Notes: generated by a model not told the origin, from the letters alone. A stretch of DNA of 64,000 nt from Kitasatospora aureofaciens (GCF_001188955.3 NZ_JPRF03000023.1:1-64000); one strand, 5' to 3'; counted from the first letter of the stretch, positions 26,740-35,498 are shown. Numbers and translations are program-made.

Positions 26740-27612
26740 ATGACCACCACCCCCCTCACCGTCGCCGTCCTCGGCCCGGGCGGCGTCGGCGGACTGATCG
26801 GCGGCCTGCTCGCACGCGACGGCCACCGCGTCATCTGCCTGGCCGGCGAGCGGACCGCGGCCGCCCTCGCCCGGGACGGACTGCACGTGCGCAGCGGCCA
26901 GTTCGGTGAGTTCACCGCCCGGGTGGAGGCCGCCACCGAGCTGCGCGAGCCGGTCGACGCCGCCTTCGTGACCGTCAAGGAGACTGCCCTGGCGGCCGCG
27001 CTCGACCGGATGCCGCCGCAGGCCCTCGGCACCGGCATCGTGGTGCCCCTGCTCAACGGCCTGGACCACATGGCACTCCTGCGCGAGCACTACCCGGCCG
27101 GGCGGGTGGTGGCCGGGACGATCCGGGTCGAGGCCACCCGGACCGCCCCCGGCCGGATCGAGCACACCAGCCCGTTCGCGACCATCGAACTGGCGGCGCC
27201 CGTCGAGGAGTTCGCCGAGCAACTGCGGCGCACCGGCCTGGACGTCACGCTGCGCGAGGACGAGACGGCGATGCTCTGGAGCAAGCTGTCCTTCCTCGCC
27301 CCCTTCGCCTTGTTGACCACCCGGCACGCCGACGGCATCGGCGCCGTGCGCACCGAGCACCGGGGTGAACTCCTCGCCGTCCTGGACGAGATCGCCGCCG
27401 TCACCAAGGCGGTCGGCGCCCCGGCCGACGCCCGGACGCTGCTCGCCTCCTTCGACCGGATCCCCGGGGCGATGAAGTCCTCGATGCAGCGCGACGTCGA
27501 GGCGGGCCGGCCGACCGAGCTCGACGCCATCGGCGGCGCCGTGCTGCGGGCCGCCGCCGCGCACTCCGTCCCCACCCCGACCATCACCCGCCTGGTGCGC
27601 GAACTGTCGTAG
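26740..27612 (+). CDS. Ketopantoate reductase-family (ApbA/PanE) oxidoreductase
   Basis: A 290-residue NADPH-dependent reductase. Rossmann motif LGPGGVGGLIGGLLARDGH at the N-terminus, a conserved Lys in VTVKETAL near 85, the catalytic-helix phrase MLWSKLSFLAPFALLT near 178, and the C-terminal helical domain. ATG behind AGGAG. The family reduces 2-dehydropantoate in pantothenate synthesis, but many paralogues act on other keto acids; without other pan genes nearby I do not name it panE. Confidence 0.82.
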   Translation: MTTTPLTVAVLGPGGVGGLIGGLLARDGHRVICLAGERTAAALARDGLHVRSGQFGEFTARVEAATELREPVDAAFVTVKETALAAALDRMPPQALGTGIVVPLLNGLDHMALLREHYPAGRVVAGTIRVEATRTAPGRIEHTSPFATIELAAPVEEFAEQLRRTGLDVTLREDETAMLWSKLSFLAPFALLTTRHADGIGAVRTEHRGELLAVLDEIAAVTKAVGAPADARTLLASFDRIPGAMKSSMQRDVEAGRPTELDAIGGAVLRAAAAHSVPTPTITRLVRELS

Positions 27613-27765
27613 CGGAACGGCCGATCGCAACAGAGGACCGGTCGAACTCGGTTGCGGAACGGCCGATCGCAGCAGCGGGGCCGGCCGATCGCGGTAACGG
27701 CACGACCGATCGCGGTAGCGGGCCGGCCGATCCCGGTTGCGGGTCGGTCGGCCGCAGGAGTAGAA
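27613..27765 (+). repeat. Degenerate tandem array with GGCCGATCGC core
   Basis: Five or so imperfect copies of cggccgatcgcrgyarcgg fill the gap between two plus-strand genes. The core CCGATCGG-like words are palindromic. The array ends with ggagtagaactcc, a small hairpin next to the GTG of the next gene. Confidence 0.65.
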
Positions 27766-27773
27766 CTCCTCAG

Positions 27774-28349
27774 GTGACGCCAGCCGACCACCGCAGCCCC
27801 AGCACTCCCGCGTGGAGCCACGTCGAGGAGTTCCTCCGCGCCCACGACGCCGACCGGATCCCGCACCCGGGCGGCACCCTGTTGGAGCACCTGACCAGGG
27901 TGGCCGCCCTGTTGGCGGAGTGGGGCACCGACTCCGCCGTCCAGGCCGCCGGGCTCTGCCACGCCGCGTACAGCACCGACGGGTTCGACGGCGCCCTGCT
28001 CGCGCTGGACGAACGGGGCACCCTGGTCGACGTCGTGGGCGAGCGCGCCGAGGCGCTCGTCTACCTGTACGCCAGTTGCGGCCGGACCGCCGTCTACCCG
28101 CGGCTGGGCCGGGACGAAGTGCCCCTGTTCCACGACCGGTTCACCGGACGGGACCACACCCCGCCGGAGGAGGACCTGCGGGCCTTCCTCGCCATCACGG
28201 CCGCCAATGAGCTCGACGTGTTCACCCACAACGCCGAGCTGGCCGACCGCTACGGCCCAGTCCTGTACGAACTGCTTTCCCGAAACAGGGAGTTGCTTCC
28301 GGCCGCCGCCTGGCAGGCCTGGCACGACAAGTACGGACAATCCATCTGA
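27774..28349 (+). CDS. HD-like protein (DUF6817 type)
   Basis: A 191-residue soluble protein with HD-superfamily-like His patterning: GGTLLEHLTRVAALL near residue 35, LCHAAYSTDGF near 62, and later AANELDVFTHN. It resembles the actinobacterial DUF6817 family (recalled by pattern). GTG start directly behind the repeat array. Function unknown; a metal-dependent hydrolase is possible. Confidence 0.6.
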   Translation: MTPADHRSPSTPAWSHVEEFLRAHDADRIPHPGGTLLEHLTRVAALLAEWGTDSAVQAAGLCHAAYSTDGFDGALLALDERGTLVDVVGERAEALVYLYASCGRTAVYPRLGRDEVPLFHDRFTGRDHTPPEEDLRAFLAITAANELDVFTHNAELADRYGPVLYELLSRNRELLPAAAWQAWHDKYGQSI

Positions 28350-28458
28350 CGGACATCAAAACTTGTACCACTAACGCGATATCTTCCGATCGTTCACTTG
28401 TCATGCCGGAACCACCGCACGAGGGCCGGGCGTTCTCGAAGGCGGGAGGGAAACAGAC

Positions 28459-28857
28459 ATGACGAAGAAGCCGTACCGGCTTGCCGCCGCCGCGACCGCA
28501 CTGCTCGTGGCGGCCCCCTTGTTCACCGCCTGCAAGAACGCCGACCAGGCCCTCGACTGCGGAAAGCGGGCGATCAGCCTCACCGGCGACGTCCAGGACC
28601 TCACCGACTCGGCGATCAACGTCGGCCAGATCACCGACGAGGGTCGACGCAAACACACCGTGGACGCCCTGAAGAGGATCGTCGACGACGTCAAGAAGAT
28701 CCGCAAGGACGGGGACGGCAAGCTCGACGTGGCCGCCGACAAGCTGTCCAAGGCCGTCGACAAGGCCCAGGACGCCGTCTCCCTCGGGAAGGAGCCCGAC
28801 TTCGCACCGATCGGCGACGCAGCCGCCGAGCTGACCAAGGCCTGCGCCGGAGCCTGA
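28459..28857 (+). CDS. Small lipoprotein, Lys/Asp-rich helical
   Basis: A 132-residue putative lipoprotein: signal peptide with lipobox LFTAC (Cys25), then a charged helical body (ALKRIVDDVKKIRKDGDGK) and a C-terminal DAAAELTKACAGA with a second Cys. ATG behind GGAGGG. Similar small lipoproteins are common and uncharacterised in streptomycetes. The leader upstream (28350-28458) is AT-rich and probably holds the promoter. Confidence 0.75.
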   Translation: MTKKPYRLAAAATALLVAAPLFTACKNADQALDCGKRAISLTGDVQDLTDSAINVGQITDEGRRKHTVDALKRIVDDVKKIRKDGDGKLDVAADKLSKAVDKAQDAVSLGKEPDFAPIGDAAAELTKACAGA

Positions 28858-28974
28858 CCCCAGCAGCGGCCGGGAGCGCCGACCGACCCCAGCGCTCCCG
28901 GCCTGTCGCCACCATCCGGCCGCCGCCAGGCGGTAGGAATGGGCACCGGACCGAACCGCACCCCGGAGGCACCG

Positions 28975-29625
28975 GTGAACGACCCGATCCTCGACCAGAT
29001 CCAGCAGCTGCGCGCCGAGTTGGCCCCCGGCGACTTCGCCCCCGCGCTGGTCACGGCACTCGCCGACGGCAGCGCCCCGCTCACCGCGGTGGCCGAACTC
29101 GCCGCCCAGCAGCACCGGATCATCACCTCCGACCGGCGCAGCCTGCTACTGCTCGCCACCCGCTGCGCGGACCGTCCGCTCGGCGCCTGGTTCGCCACCC
29201 TCGCCGAGGGCGAGAGCGCCGCGCTGCGCACCCTCCCGGCGCTGGCCGCCGCCTGCGGCCTGGACGGCCGGGCGGTGGCCGACCGACCGCCGCTGCCCGG
29301 CTGCCAGGCCTATCCGGCCTACCTCGCCTGGCTCGCGCTGAACAGCGTGCCGCCCGCCGCGGTCGCCGCCCTGGTGGCCAACTTCGCGGCCTGGGGAGGC
29401 TACTGCGCCACCATCGCCCGGGCCCTGCGCCGGCACCACGGATTCTCCGACGAGGCCTGCGCGTTCTTCGACTTCTTCGCCCAGCCGGCGACCGAACTGG
29501 AGCAGCGGGCCGCCGACGCCCTCGGGCCGGACCCGCTGGACGGCCTCACACTGGCCACCGCCCGGGAGTACGGCCTGCTGCTCCAGGCCTACGAGCACCT
29601 GTTCTGGTCCACCCTGGGCGGGTGA
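28975..29625 (+). CDS. TenA/THI-4-like protein
   Basis: A 216-residue all-helical protein resembling the TenA/PqqC haem-oxygenase-like fold: AELAAQQHRIITSDRRSL near residue 40, then AYPAYLAWLAL, FAAWGGYCATIARALR and FFDFFAQPA. TenA proteins salvage thiamine pyrimidine; paralogues are uncharacterised. No thiamine genes adjoin it, so the role is open. GTG at 28975 behind GGAGG is preferred to the ATG at 28939. Ends one base before a convergent lipoprotein gene. Confidence 0.68.
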   Translation: MNDPILDQIQQLRAELAPGDFAPALVTALADGSAPLTAVAELAAQQHRIITSDRRSLLLLATRCADRPLGAWFATLAEGESAALRTLPALAAACGLDGRAVADRPPLPGCQAYPAYLAWLALNSVPPAAVAALVANFAAWGGYCATIARALRRHHGFSDEACAFFDFFAQPATELEQRAADALGPDPLDGLTLATAREYGLLLQAYEHLFWSTLGG

Positions 29626-29626
29626 C

Positions 29627-30154
29627 TCACGCCTGCCAGTGCGGCTTTCCGCTGACCACCCGGCAGTAGATGACCCGCCCGTTGGCGTCGTGGGTGCTCC
29701 GGCCGAGGTCGTCGTTGCGGCAGAACTGCCCGGCCGCGTAGCAGTTGCCCGCATTGGAGCGGATCTCGCACCCCGAACCGCCGGCCGCCGCCTGGGTGCG
29801 CTGCGTCTCCGGGTCGGTCGGGGGCTGCGCGGTGGTCACCTTGGGCTGCGGCTTGGCGGCCGGCGTCTGCGGGTGGGCGGCGGACGGCGCCGAGGAGGCG
29901 GACGGCGGCGGGGTGGACGGCGAGGTCGGCGGCGTCGACGGCGTGATCGCCGGCGCGGCCTGGGCCGGGGTCGTCGCCGGGGGCGCGCTCGGCGTGGGCG
30001 GGACGGTCGAACCGGCCGAGGCGGTCGGCGCCGAGGACGCCTTGCCGTCCGCTGCCGACGGGTCGCAACCGGTCAGCGTCAGACCGACGGTGAGGACGAG
30101 TCCGGCGAATCCGGCCAGGCCGGCCGCCCGCCGGCGTGCTATCCGTGAAGTCAT
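29627..30154 (-). CDS. Pro/Thr/Ala-rich lipoprotein with Cys-rich C-terminal domain
   Basis: A 175-residue lipoprotein: signal peptide ending in lipobox LTLTGC (Cys29), a long Pro/Thr/Ser/Ala stalk (about 35-125), and a small C-terminal domain with four Cys (GCEIRSNAGNCYAAGQFC, then VIYCRVV). The stalk would lift the domain off the membrane. No strong ribosome site is visible ahead of the ATG. I do not recognise the domain. Confidence 0.72.
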   Translation of the reverse strand: MTSRIARRRAAGLAGFAGLVLTVGLTLTGCDPSAADGKASSAPTASAGSTVPPTPSAPPATTPAQAAPAITPSTPPTSPSTPPPSASSAPSAAHPQTPAAKPQPKVTTAQPPTDPETQRTQAAAGGSGCEIRSNAGNCYAAGQFCRNDDLGRSTHDANGRVIYCRVVSGKPHWQA

Positions 30155-30265
30155 GAGGGGAGAACGCTCCGTTCCGTATGGGCGAGGCGTGCGAGTCAAG
30201 CAGAACGCGCACACGCCGTGGCCACGCTTTCCCCACTCGTTTGCAGATCGAGACAATCCGGCCAC

Positions 30266-30352
30266 CCGGGCACGACGGCCGCCCCGGCGCGGCAACCGCC
30301 GGGCGCGACGGCCACCGGAGCCCCCACCCACCCCGGGCGCGACGGCCATCGG
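30266..30352. repeat. Three direct repeats with 33-34 base period
   Basis: Copies of ccgggcrcgacggccrcc start at 30266, 30299 and 30333 in the gap between divergent secreted-protein genes. Could be a phased binding site or another of the degenerate arrays of this window. Confidence 0.6.
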
Positions 30353-30476
30353 CGCCCCCCGGCCCCCGGCCTACCCGCGGGGTATAGCGCCGTAGCTCAG
30401 GGAGTAATGACATGTTCCGGACAGCGTGCGCGGATCGCTACGGTTCCGGCAACCCCCACGCGAACAAGGAGACCCC

Positions 30477-31664
30477 ATGCTCCGGATCCGTGCGCTCGCC
30501 GTCGCCGCCGCCTTCGCGACCGTCGCGCTCACCGCAGCCCCCGCCGTCAGCGCGCCCGCTGACGACCCGTCCATAGCCGCCGCCCTGGACGCCCCCGACC
30601 TGGCCGCCCCCGCCCGCACCGCCGCCGTGCCGCCCGCCCTGCTGCACGCCATGCAGCGCGACCTCGGGCTCGCCCCGCAGGCCGCCGCCGAGCGGATCGC
30701 CCGGGAGGGCCGGGCCGCCGCGGTCCGTGGCGCCCTCACCCGGGCGCTCGGTGACCACTGGGCCGGCGCCTGGATCGACGGGCCGCAGGCCGAACTGGTG
30801 GTCGCCACCACGGACGCCTCCGCCGCCCGCACCATCACCGCCCACGGCGGCCGGGCCACCGTCGTCCGGCACCCGTTGAAGACCCTGGACCAGGCCAAGG
30901 CCGCGCTCGACCGGGCCTCCCGGGGCGCCGCACCCGAGGCCACCCCGCTCTGGTACGTCGACGTCCGCGCCAACACCGTCGTGGTGCAGTCCGCCGACGA
31001 CGCCCGCACCGGAGCCTTCCTGGAGCAGGCCGGGGTGGACCGCGCGCTGGTACGGGTCGAGCGGGCCACCGCCGCACCCCGACCGCTCGCCGACCTGCAC
31101 GGCGGGGACGCGTACTACATCGACAACGCCGCCCGCTGCTCGATCGGCTTCCCGGTCACCCAGAACGGCCAGCCCGGCTTCGTCAGCGCCGGCCACTGCG
31201 GCCAGCCCGGCTCCAACGCGACTGCCTCCGACGGCAGTTCGATCGGCACCTTCCAGGGCTCGACCTTCCCGGGCAACGACTGGTCCTGGGTGGCGGCCGA
31301 CCCGGGCTGGACCGCCCAGCCGCAGGTGAACGACTACGCGGGCGGCGCGGTGACGGTGGGCGGCTCGACCGAGCAGTCGGTCGGCGGCTCGGTGTGCCGC
31401 TCCGGCTCCACCACCGGCTGGCACTGCGGCACGGTCGAGGAGCAGAACGCCACCGTCAACTACCAGGAGGGCAGCGTCTACGGCGTCACCCGCACCGACG
31501 TGTGCGCCGAACCGGGCGACTCCGGCGGCTCGTTCATCTCCGGCAACCAGGCCCAGGGCGTGACCTCGGGTGGCTCCGGCGACTGCTCCTCGGGCGGTGA
31601 GACCTACTTCCAACCGGTCAACCCGATCCTCAGCACCTACGGCCTGACCCTCGCCACCGGCTGA
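30477..31664 (+). CDS. Streptogrisin-type S1 serine protease precursor
   Basis: A 395-residue secreted protease. Signal peptide (about 1-25), a long propeptide of the alpha-lytic type (about 40-190) that folds and then inhibits the enzyme, and a mature domain starting near GGDAYYIDNAARCSIGF. Catalytic triad visible: His in SAGHCG, Asp in GNDWSWV, Ser in EPGDSGGS. Paired Cys residues match streptogrisins. ATG behind AAGGAG. Exported by Sec and probably used in mycelial protein turnover or scavenging. Confidence 0.92.
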   Translation: MLRIRALAVAAAFATVALTAAPAVSAPADDPSIAAALDAPDLAAPARTAAVPPALLHAMQRDLGLAPQAAAERIAREGRAAAVRGALTRALGDHWAGAWIDGPQAELVVATTDASAARTITAHGGRATVVRHPLKTLDQAKAALDRASRGAAPEATPLWYVDVRANTVVVQSADDARTGAFLEQAGVDRALVRVERATAAPRPLADLHGGDAYYIDNAARCSIGFPVTQNGQPGFVSAGHCGQPGSNATASDGSSIGTFQGSTFPGNDWSWVAADPGWTAQPQVNDYAGGAVTVGGSTEQSVGGSVCRSGSTTGWHCGTVEEQNATVNYQEGSVYGVTRTDVCAEPGDSGGSFISGNQAQGVTSGGSGDCSSGGETYFQPVNPILSTYGLTLATG

Positions 31665-31671
31665 CACCGCA

Positions 31672-32922
31672 TCACAGCTGGGCCGTCCGGCGCTCGAACA
31701 CCTCGGGGCGGGCGGTCTCCAACGCCGTGGAGACCGCACCGAGGAGCACCGCCTCCTCCCCCAGCAGGCTCGGTGCGAGCGTCGGACGCATCAGACTGAA
31801 GCGACCCAGGGCCTGCTCCAGCGGTTCCAGGAGCAGGTCCGCGCTGCTGCCGATCCCGCCGCCGAGCACCAGCAGATCGGGGTCGAGCACGGCGGACAGC
31901 ACGGCGACGGCGTAGGCCAGTCGCTCCGCCTCCCAGTGCACCGCCCGAAGAGCGGCGGCGTCGCCGGCCCGGGCCAGCTCGAAGACCCGCTTGGCGGTCA
32001 ACTGCCGCCCGCCCGAACCCTCCAACCCGAACTCCCGGGCGGCCCGCACCACCGCGTCCGCCGCGGCCTCCTGCTCCAGCGTCGTCCCGCCCGGGCCGCC
32101 CACCGCGCCCTCCACACCGGGCTGGCCGCCCGCGAGGGCCGGCAGCGGCACCAGGCCGATCTCGCCCAACGCGCCGTGCGCGCCGAGTAGCAGCTCGCCG
32201 TCCTTGACCACGCCCAGCCCGAGCCCGGTGCCCACCAGCAGGTAGGCGAACATCCGGCTGCCCCGCCCGGCGCCGAGGGTGTACTCGCCGAGCGCGGCGA
32301 GGTTGGCGTCGTTGGCCACCGTGACGGCCGTGCCCAGACCCTCCCCGATCCGGTCGAAGAGCCCCGGCCGGCCCCAGCCGGGCAGGCTGGTGGCGTACCG
32401 GACGCCGCGCCGCTCCTCGTCCCACACCCCGGGCGTGCCGATCACCGCGTGCACGATGTCCGCGGCTCCCAGGCCCGCCTCGGCGGTCGCCTCCCGCGCG
32501 GCGGCGACCACCGCGTCCGCGACGGCGTCGGCCGTCCGGCCCCGGTTGGCCACGTCCCGCCGGGCGACGACCGTCCCGGCGAGGTCCGCCACCGCGACCC
32601 GCAGCCGGGCCCGGCCGATGTCCACGCCCAGCACGTGGCCGGCGGTCGGGTCGACCTCGTACAGCACCGCGGTGCGGCCGCGCTCGGGGGACACCCACCC
32701 AGCCTCGCGGACCAGCCCGGCCTGCTCCAGGTCGGCCAGTGCGGCGGAGACGGTGGGCTTCGACAGGCCGGTGTCCCGGGCCAGTTGGGCGCGCGAGGTG
32801 CCGCCGCCGGTGCGCAGCAGCTCCAGCAGCAGCCACTCGTTGTTGCTGCGCAGCCGCTGCCGGTTCCACGGCACACCGGGGGCCCCGGCCGCCGGACGAC
32901 TGGTCGGCTGGTGGGGGCTCAT
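31672..32922 (-). CDS. ROK-family transcriptional repressor
   Basis: A 416-residue ROK regulator. MarR-like HTH at residues about 20-75 (TSRAQLARDTGLSKPTVSAA), then a sugar-kinase fold with the DIG phosphate motif (VLGVDIGRARLRVAVADLAG) and VANDANLAALGEY. The usual ROK zinc motif (GHxxxxxxGxxCxCGxxGC) is not present: GAHGALGEIGLVPL lacks the Cys ligands, so sugar or metal sensing may differ. ATG behind GGAGGA. It is preceded by a repeat array and has no obvious sugar transporter neighbour. Confidence 0.85.
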   Translation of the reverse strand: MSPHQPTSRPAAGAPGVPWNRQRLRSNNEWLLLELLRTGGGTSRAQLARDTGLSKPTVSAALADLEQAGLVREAGWVSPERGRTAVLYEVDPTAGHVLGVDIGRARLRVAVADLAGTVVARRDVANRGRTADAVADAVVAAAREATAEAGLGAADIVHAVIGTPGVWDEERRGVRYATSLPGWGRPGLFDRIGEGLGTAVTVANDANLAALGEYTLGAGRGSRMFAYLLVGTGLGLGVVKDGELLLGAHGALGEIGLVPLPALAGGQPGVEGAVGGPGGTTLEQEAAADAVVRAAREFGLEGSGGRQLTAKRVFELARAGDAAALRAVHWEAERLAYAVAVLSAVLDPDLLVLGGGIGSSADLLLEPLEQALGRFSLMRPTLAPSLLGEEAVLLGAVSTALETARPEVFERRTAQL

Positions 32923-32942
32923 CGCTTCCTCCGGTCTGGACT

Positions 32943-33070
32943 GCTGACGACCCGCCACGACACGGCGGTCCGCCACGGGATGGCCCGCCACGCAGCGGTC
33001 CGCCACAGGACGGTCCACGACGGGCAGGCCACCACGGGGACGGTCCACGGCCGGCGGTCCGGACGGACCT
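32943..33070. repeat. Degenerate tandem repeats upstream of the ROK gene
   Basis: About seven imperfect copies of a 15-16 base word (consensus-like cggtccgccacggga, variants gatggcccgccacg and gacggtccacg) occupy the ROK promoter region. They could serve as clustered operator half-sites or be drifting microsatellite. Confidence 0.6.
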
Positions 33071-33195
33071 TCCCTGCCGACGGGGCGGTCGCCCCGGCAC
33101 CGCCCGCAGCGTCCGGTGTCGGGCGCCGCTGCCCAAGTATGACCGGTGATCACCCGGCGCCGACCGCGTGGACCCTCCCCCGCGGCGACCCGCCG

Positions 33196-33294
33196 TCAGG
33201 CGTTGGCGCCCCCGATCCATCCGCTCGTCATCCCGAGCACCGCCGAACCGCCGGAGGAGGTGCCGGTGATCAGAACGATGCGATGGGTTGCCAT
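33196..33294 (-). pseudogene. 32-codon ORF, probable stub of a short-chain dehydrogenase
   Basis: Behind a strong AGGAGG and a well-formed promoter is an ORF of 32 codons. Its first part (MATHRIVLITGTSSGGSA) is the glycine-rich nucleotide-binding start of a short-chain dehydrogenase; the rest (VLGMTSGWIGGANA) is not. Best read as a gene that lost most of its body while keeping its promoter. An alternative is a genuine small Gly-rich peptide. Confidence 0.5.
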
Positions 33295-33339
33295 GCGGTC
33301 CCTCCTCACGGCCTCCGCGTCTCCTGGACGCCGATGACT

Positions 33340-33382
33340 GTGTGCGTGCGCACGCACCATACAGTTATGTGCACGCGCACAC
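33340..33382 (-). promoter_or_regulatory. Promoter with palindromic operator
   Basis: On the minus strand, TTGTGT (33382-33377) and TATGGT (33359-33354) are separated by exactly 17 bases. A perfect 16-base palindrome GTGCGTGCGCACGCAC spans 33340-33355 over the expected start of transcription. A related dyad (TGTGC/GCACA) lies in the spacer. Looks like a regulated, TetR- or GntR-controlled promoter for the 32-codon ORF. Confidence 0.65.
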
Positions 33383-33425
33383 AATGAGCCACGGCTCAGG
33401 CACGATGACGTCTGGGGCCGGCCAA

Positions 33426-33470
33426 GCTTTCACCCATTAGTGGGCGTGGCGCGGCTCGGCGCGTGAAAGC
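33426..33470 (-). terminator. Hairpin downstream of the trans-sulfuration gene
   Basis: GCTTTCAC (33426-33433) pairs with GTGAAAGC (33463-33470), with CCCA/TGGG inside. It sits about 85 bases after the minus-strand gene ending at 33553. Confidence 0.4.
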
Positions 33471-33552
33471 CTCGGACGTCCGTCCCCACGAGCCGCATCA
33501 CGGCCGCCCCGGGAACGCACCCACCGCAGCCGGGATCGGTGCCCGTCGTCCG

Positions 33553-34767
33553 TCAGACCTTCGCGAGGGCCTGCTCCACGTCCGTCCACAGGTCCTCCGG
33601 GTGTTCGATGCCCACCGACACCCGGACCGTGCCCGCCCCGATGCCCGCCGCCGCCAACTCCTCGTCCGACAGCTGCCGGTGCGAGGTGCTGGCCGGGTGG
33701 AGCACCAGGGTGTGGACGCCGCCGAGCGAGGGCGCCAGGGAGGCCAGGCGCACGGACTCGGTGAAGGCCCGGGCTGCCTCGCGGCCACCGGCCAGGTCGA
33801 AGGCGAGGACGCCGCCGTGGCCGTCCGGCAGCAGGCGGCGGGCGAGGTCGTGGTCGGGGTGGGCGGGCAGCCCCGGGTAGTGGACGGCGGAGACCGCCGG
33901 GTGGGCGGAGAGCCGGGTGGCCAGGTCGAGGGCGGTGTCGCAGTGGCGGCGGACCCGAAGGGCCAGCGTCTGCAGGCCGCGTACGGTCAGCCAGGCGGCG
34001 AAGGGGTCGGCGCTGGCGCCGAGTTCGGTCGCGTAGTGCCAGACCTTCCGGTGCAGTTCGGCCTCGGCGAAGACGGCGATCCCGGCGAGGACGTCGGAGT
34101 GCCCGCCCAGGTACTTGGTGGCCGAGTGGACCACCACGTCCGCGCCGTGCTCGATCGGCCGGCACAGGAGCGGGGTGGCGAAGGTGTTGTCGACCACGCT
34201 CAGCACCCCGGCGCCCCGGGCGACCGCGATCAGCCCGGGGAGGTCGGTGACCCGGGTGGTCGGGTTGGAGATCGTCTCCAGGTGCAGCAGCCGGGTGTTG
34301 GGCCGCAGCGCCGCAGCGACCTCGTCCGGGTCGTCGCCCGAGACGTGCGTCACCTCGACGCCCCACCGCTGGCCGAGGTCGGCCAGCATTGCGAAGGTCC
34401 CGCCGTAAAGGCTGCGTTGGGCGATCACGTGGTCGCCGGAGCGCAGCAGGGCGAGCAGCACGGTGTTGATGGCGCCCATGCCGGAGGCGGTGGCGATGGC
34501 GCCCGCACCGCCTTCGAGGTCGGCTACGGCGCTCTCCAGCGAGCGGACGGTGGGGTTGCCGAACCGGTTGTAGAAGAACGCCCCGTCGGGCCCGCCGAAG
34601 GCGCTGGTGAGCGCCTCACTGGTCTCGAAGGCGAACAGGTGGCTCTGGTGCAGCGGGATGCCCAGCGGACGGCTGCCGGCGGCCTCGGCCAGGGGCAGGT
34701 GAACGATCCGGCTCTCGGGGCGCAGTGCGTCGGCGGGGCCGGTGCGGTCGGTACGGTGGTCGCTCAT
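33553..34767 (-). CDS. Cys/Met metabolism PLP enzyme (trans-sulfuration family)
   Basis: A 404-residue pyridoxal-phosphate enzyme of the cystathionine gamma-lyase, gamma-synthase and methionine gamma-lyase family. Motifs: FYNRFGNPTVRSLE near residue 80, TASGMGAIN, SLYGGT, VVDNTFATP and the PLP lysine in SATKYLGGHSDV near 200; C-terminal SVGIEHPEDLWTDVEQAL is diagnostic. Which reaction it carries out cannot be told from sequence alone. It stands alone between short genes. Confidence 0.85.
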   Translation of the reverse strand: MSDHRTDRTGPADALRPESRIVHLPLAEAAGSRPLGIPLHQSHLFAFETSEALTSAFGGPDGAFFYNRFGNPTVRSLESAVADLEGGAGAIATASGMGAINTVLLALLRSGDHVIAQRSLYGGTFAMLADLGQRWGVEVTHVSGDDPDEVAAALRPNTRLLHLETISNPTTRVTDLPGLIAVARGAGVLSVVDNTFATPLLCRPIEHGADVVVHSATKYLGGHSDVLAGIAVFAEAELHRKVWHYATELGASADPFAAWLTVRGLQTLALRVRRHCDTALDLATRLSAHPAVSAVHYPGLPAHPDHDLARRLLPDGHGGVLAFDLAGGREAARAFTESVRLASLAPSLGGVHTLVLHPASTSHRQLSDEELAAAGIGAGTVRVSVGIEHPEDLWTDVEQALAKV

Positions 34768-34883
34768 CCCGCCATCCTGCGGCGCCGCGGCGGGGGCGGA
34801 CAGGGCCAATCCCACCCGAGTGGACCGCCCCGGGGGGCCTTTTCGGCACCCGGGGCGGACTCAGCGGTCAACTCGGCGGTGCT

Positions 34884-35279
34884 TCACCGACGGCGGAAGA
34901 GCCGTCGCACGAAGTGGACGACGGCCCAGATCAGCAGAATGACGACCAGGATGATCAGGATGACCACGACCAGCAGGAACTTGCCGAGCTTGGCGAAGAA
35001 GCCGGACTTCTTCTTCTCCTGCTTGGCCGCGACGTTCGTGACGTGCGAGACCTGCGTCACGCGCGTGACCGGCGTCACGTGCGAGACCTGCGAGACGTTC
35101 GGGCCCCGCGTGACATTCGCCACATCCGCGGACGCCGCCCCCGGCTCGACGGCCGTGCTCCCCACGGCGGTTCGGGTTGCGGCCACCGCCGTCGCGCTCG
35201 ACGCCGCGGCGCTGAGACCGACGGCGGCCAGCAGTGCCACCAGGGCGCCGGCCATCGAACGTGCGATCCGGTGAGTCAT
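34884..35279 (-). CDS. Small exported membrane protein with Val-Thr/Ser repeats
   Basis: A 131-residue protein: signal peptide (about 1-33), a repeat stretch of the pattern VSxVSHVTxVTxVT (about residues 60-85), a Lys patch (KQEKKKSGFF), a single strong membrane helix (LLVVVILIILVVILLIWAVV) and an Arg-rich end (RRLFRRR). Second ATG at 35279 has the better spacing from GAGGAG. The layout, outside repeat then helix then positive tail, suggests a membrane-anchored envelope protein. No family recognised. Confidence 0.6.
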   Translation of the reverse strand: MTHRIARSMAGALVALLAAVGLSAAASSATAVAATRTAVGSTAVEPGAASADVANVTRGPNVSQVSHVTPVTRVTQVSHVTNVAAKQEKKKSGFFAKLGKFLLVVVILIILVVILLIWAVVHFVRRLFRRR

Positions 35280-35282
35280 CAT

Positions 35283-35498
35283 GCTCCTCGTGCGGGTGCG
35301 GAGCGGCGGGGATGAGGCCGGTCGACCTTCTCTTATGGTCTGACCAGTGTTTTTCTCATCTACGCCTAGTATGCTCCTCTGAAAGTTCTACAGCGGTGTA
35401 AAAGTTTAGCGACGGGCCGGCCCGGATCCACTCCGACCCAGGACCCCGCAAGCCACCGCTCCCACGGGGGTTCCGTGGCAACTGTGGAGGATGACGCC
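35283..35498. promoter_or_regulatory. AT-rich divergent promoter region ahead of the LCP gene
   Basis: A 216-base gap between divergent envelope genes, containing one of the most AT-rich runs of the window (35330-35410; tctacgcctagtatgctcc includes a TAGTAT-like -10 for the plus strand). Nothing else is seen. Confidence 0.45.
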
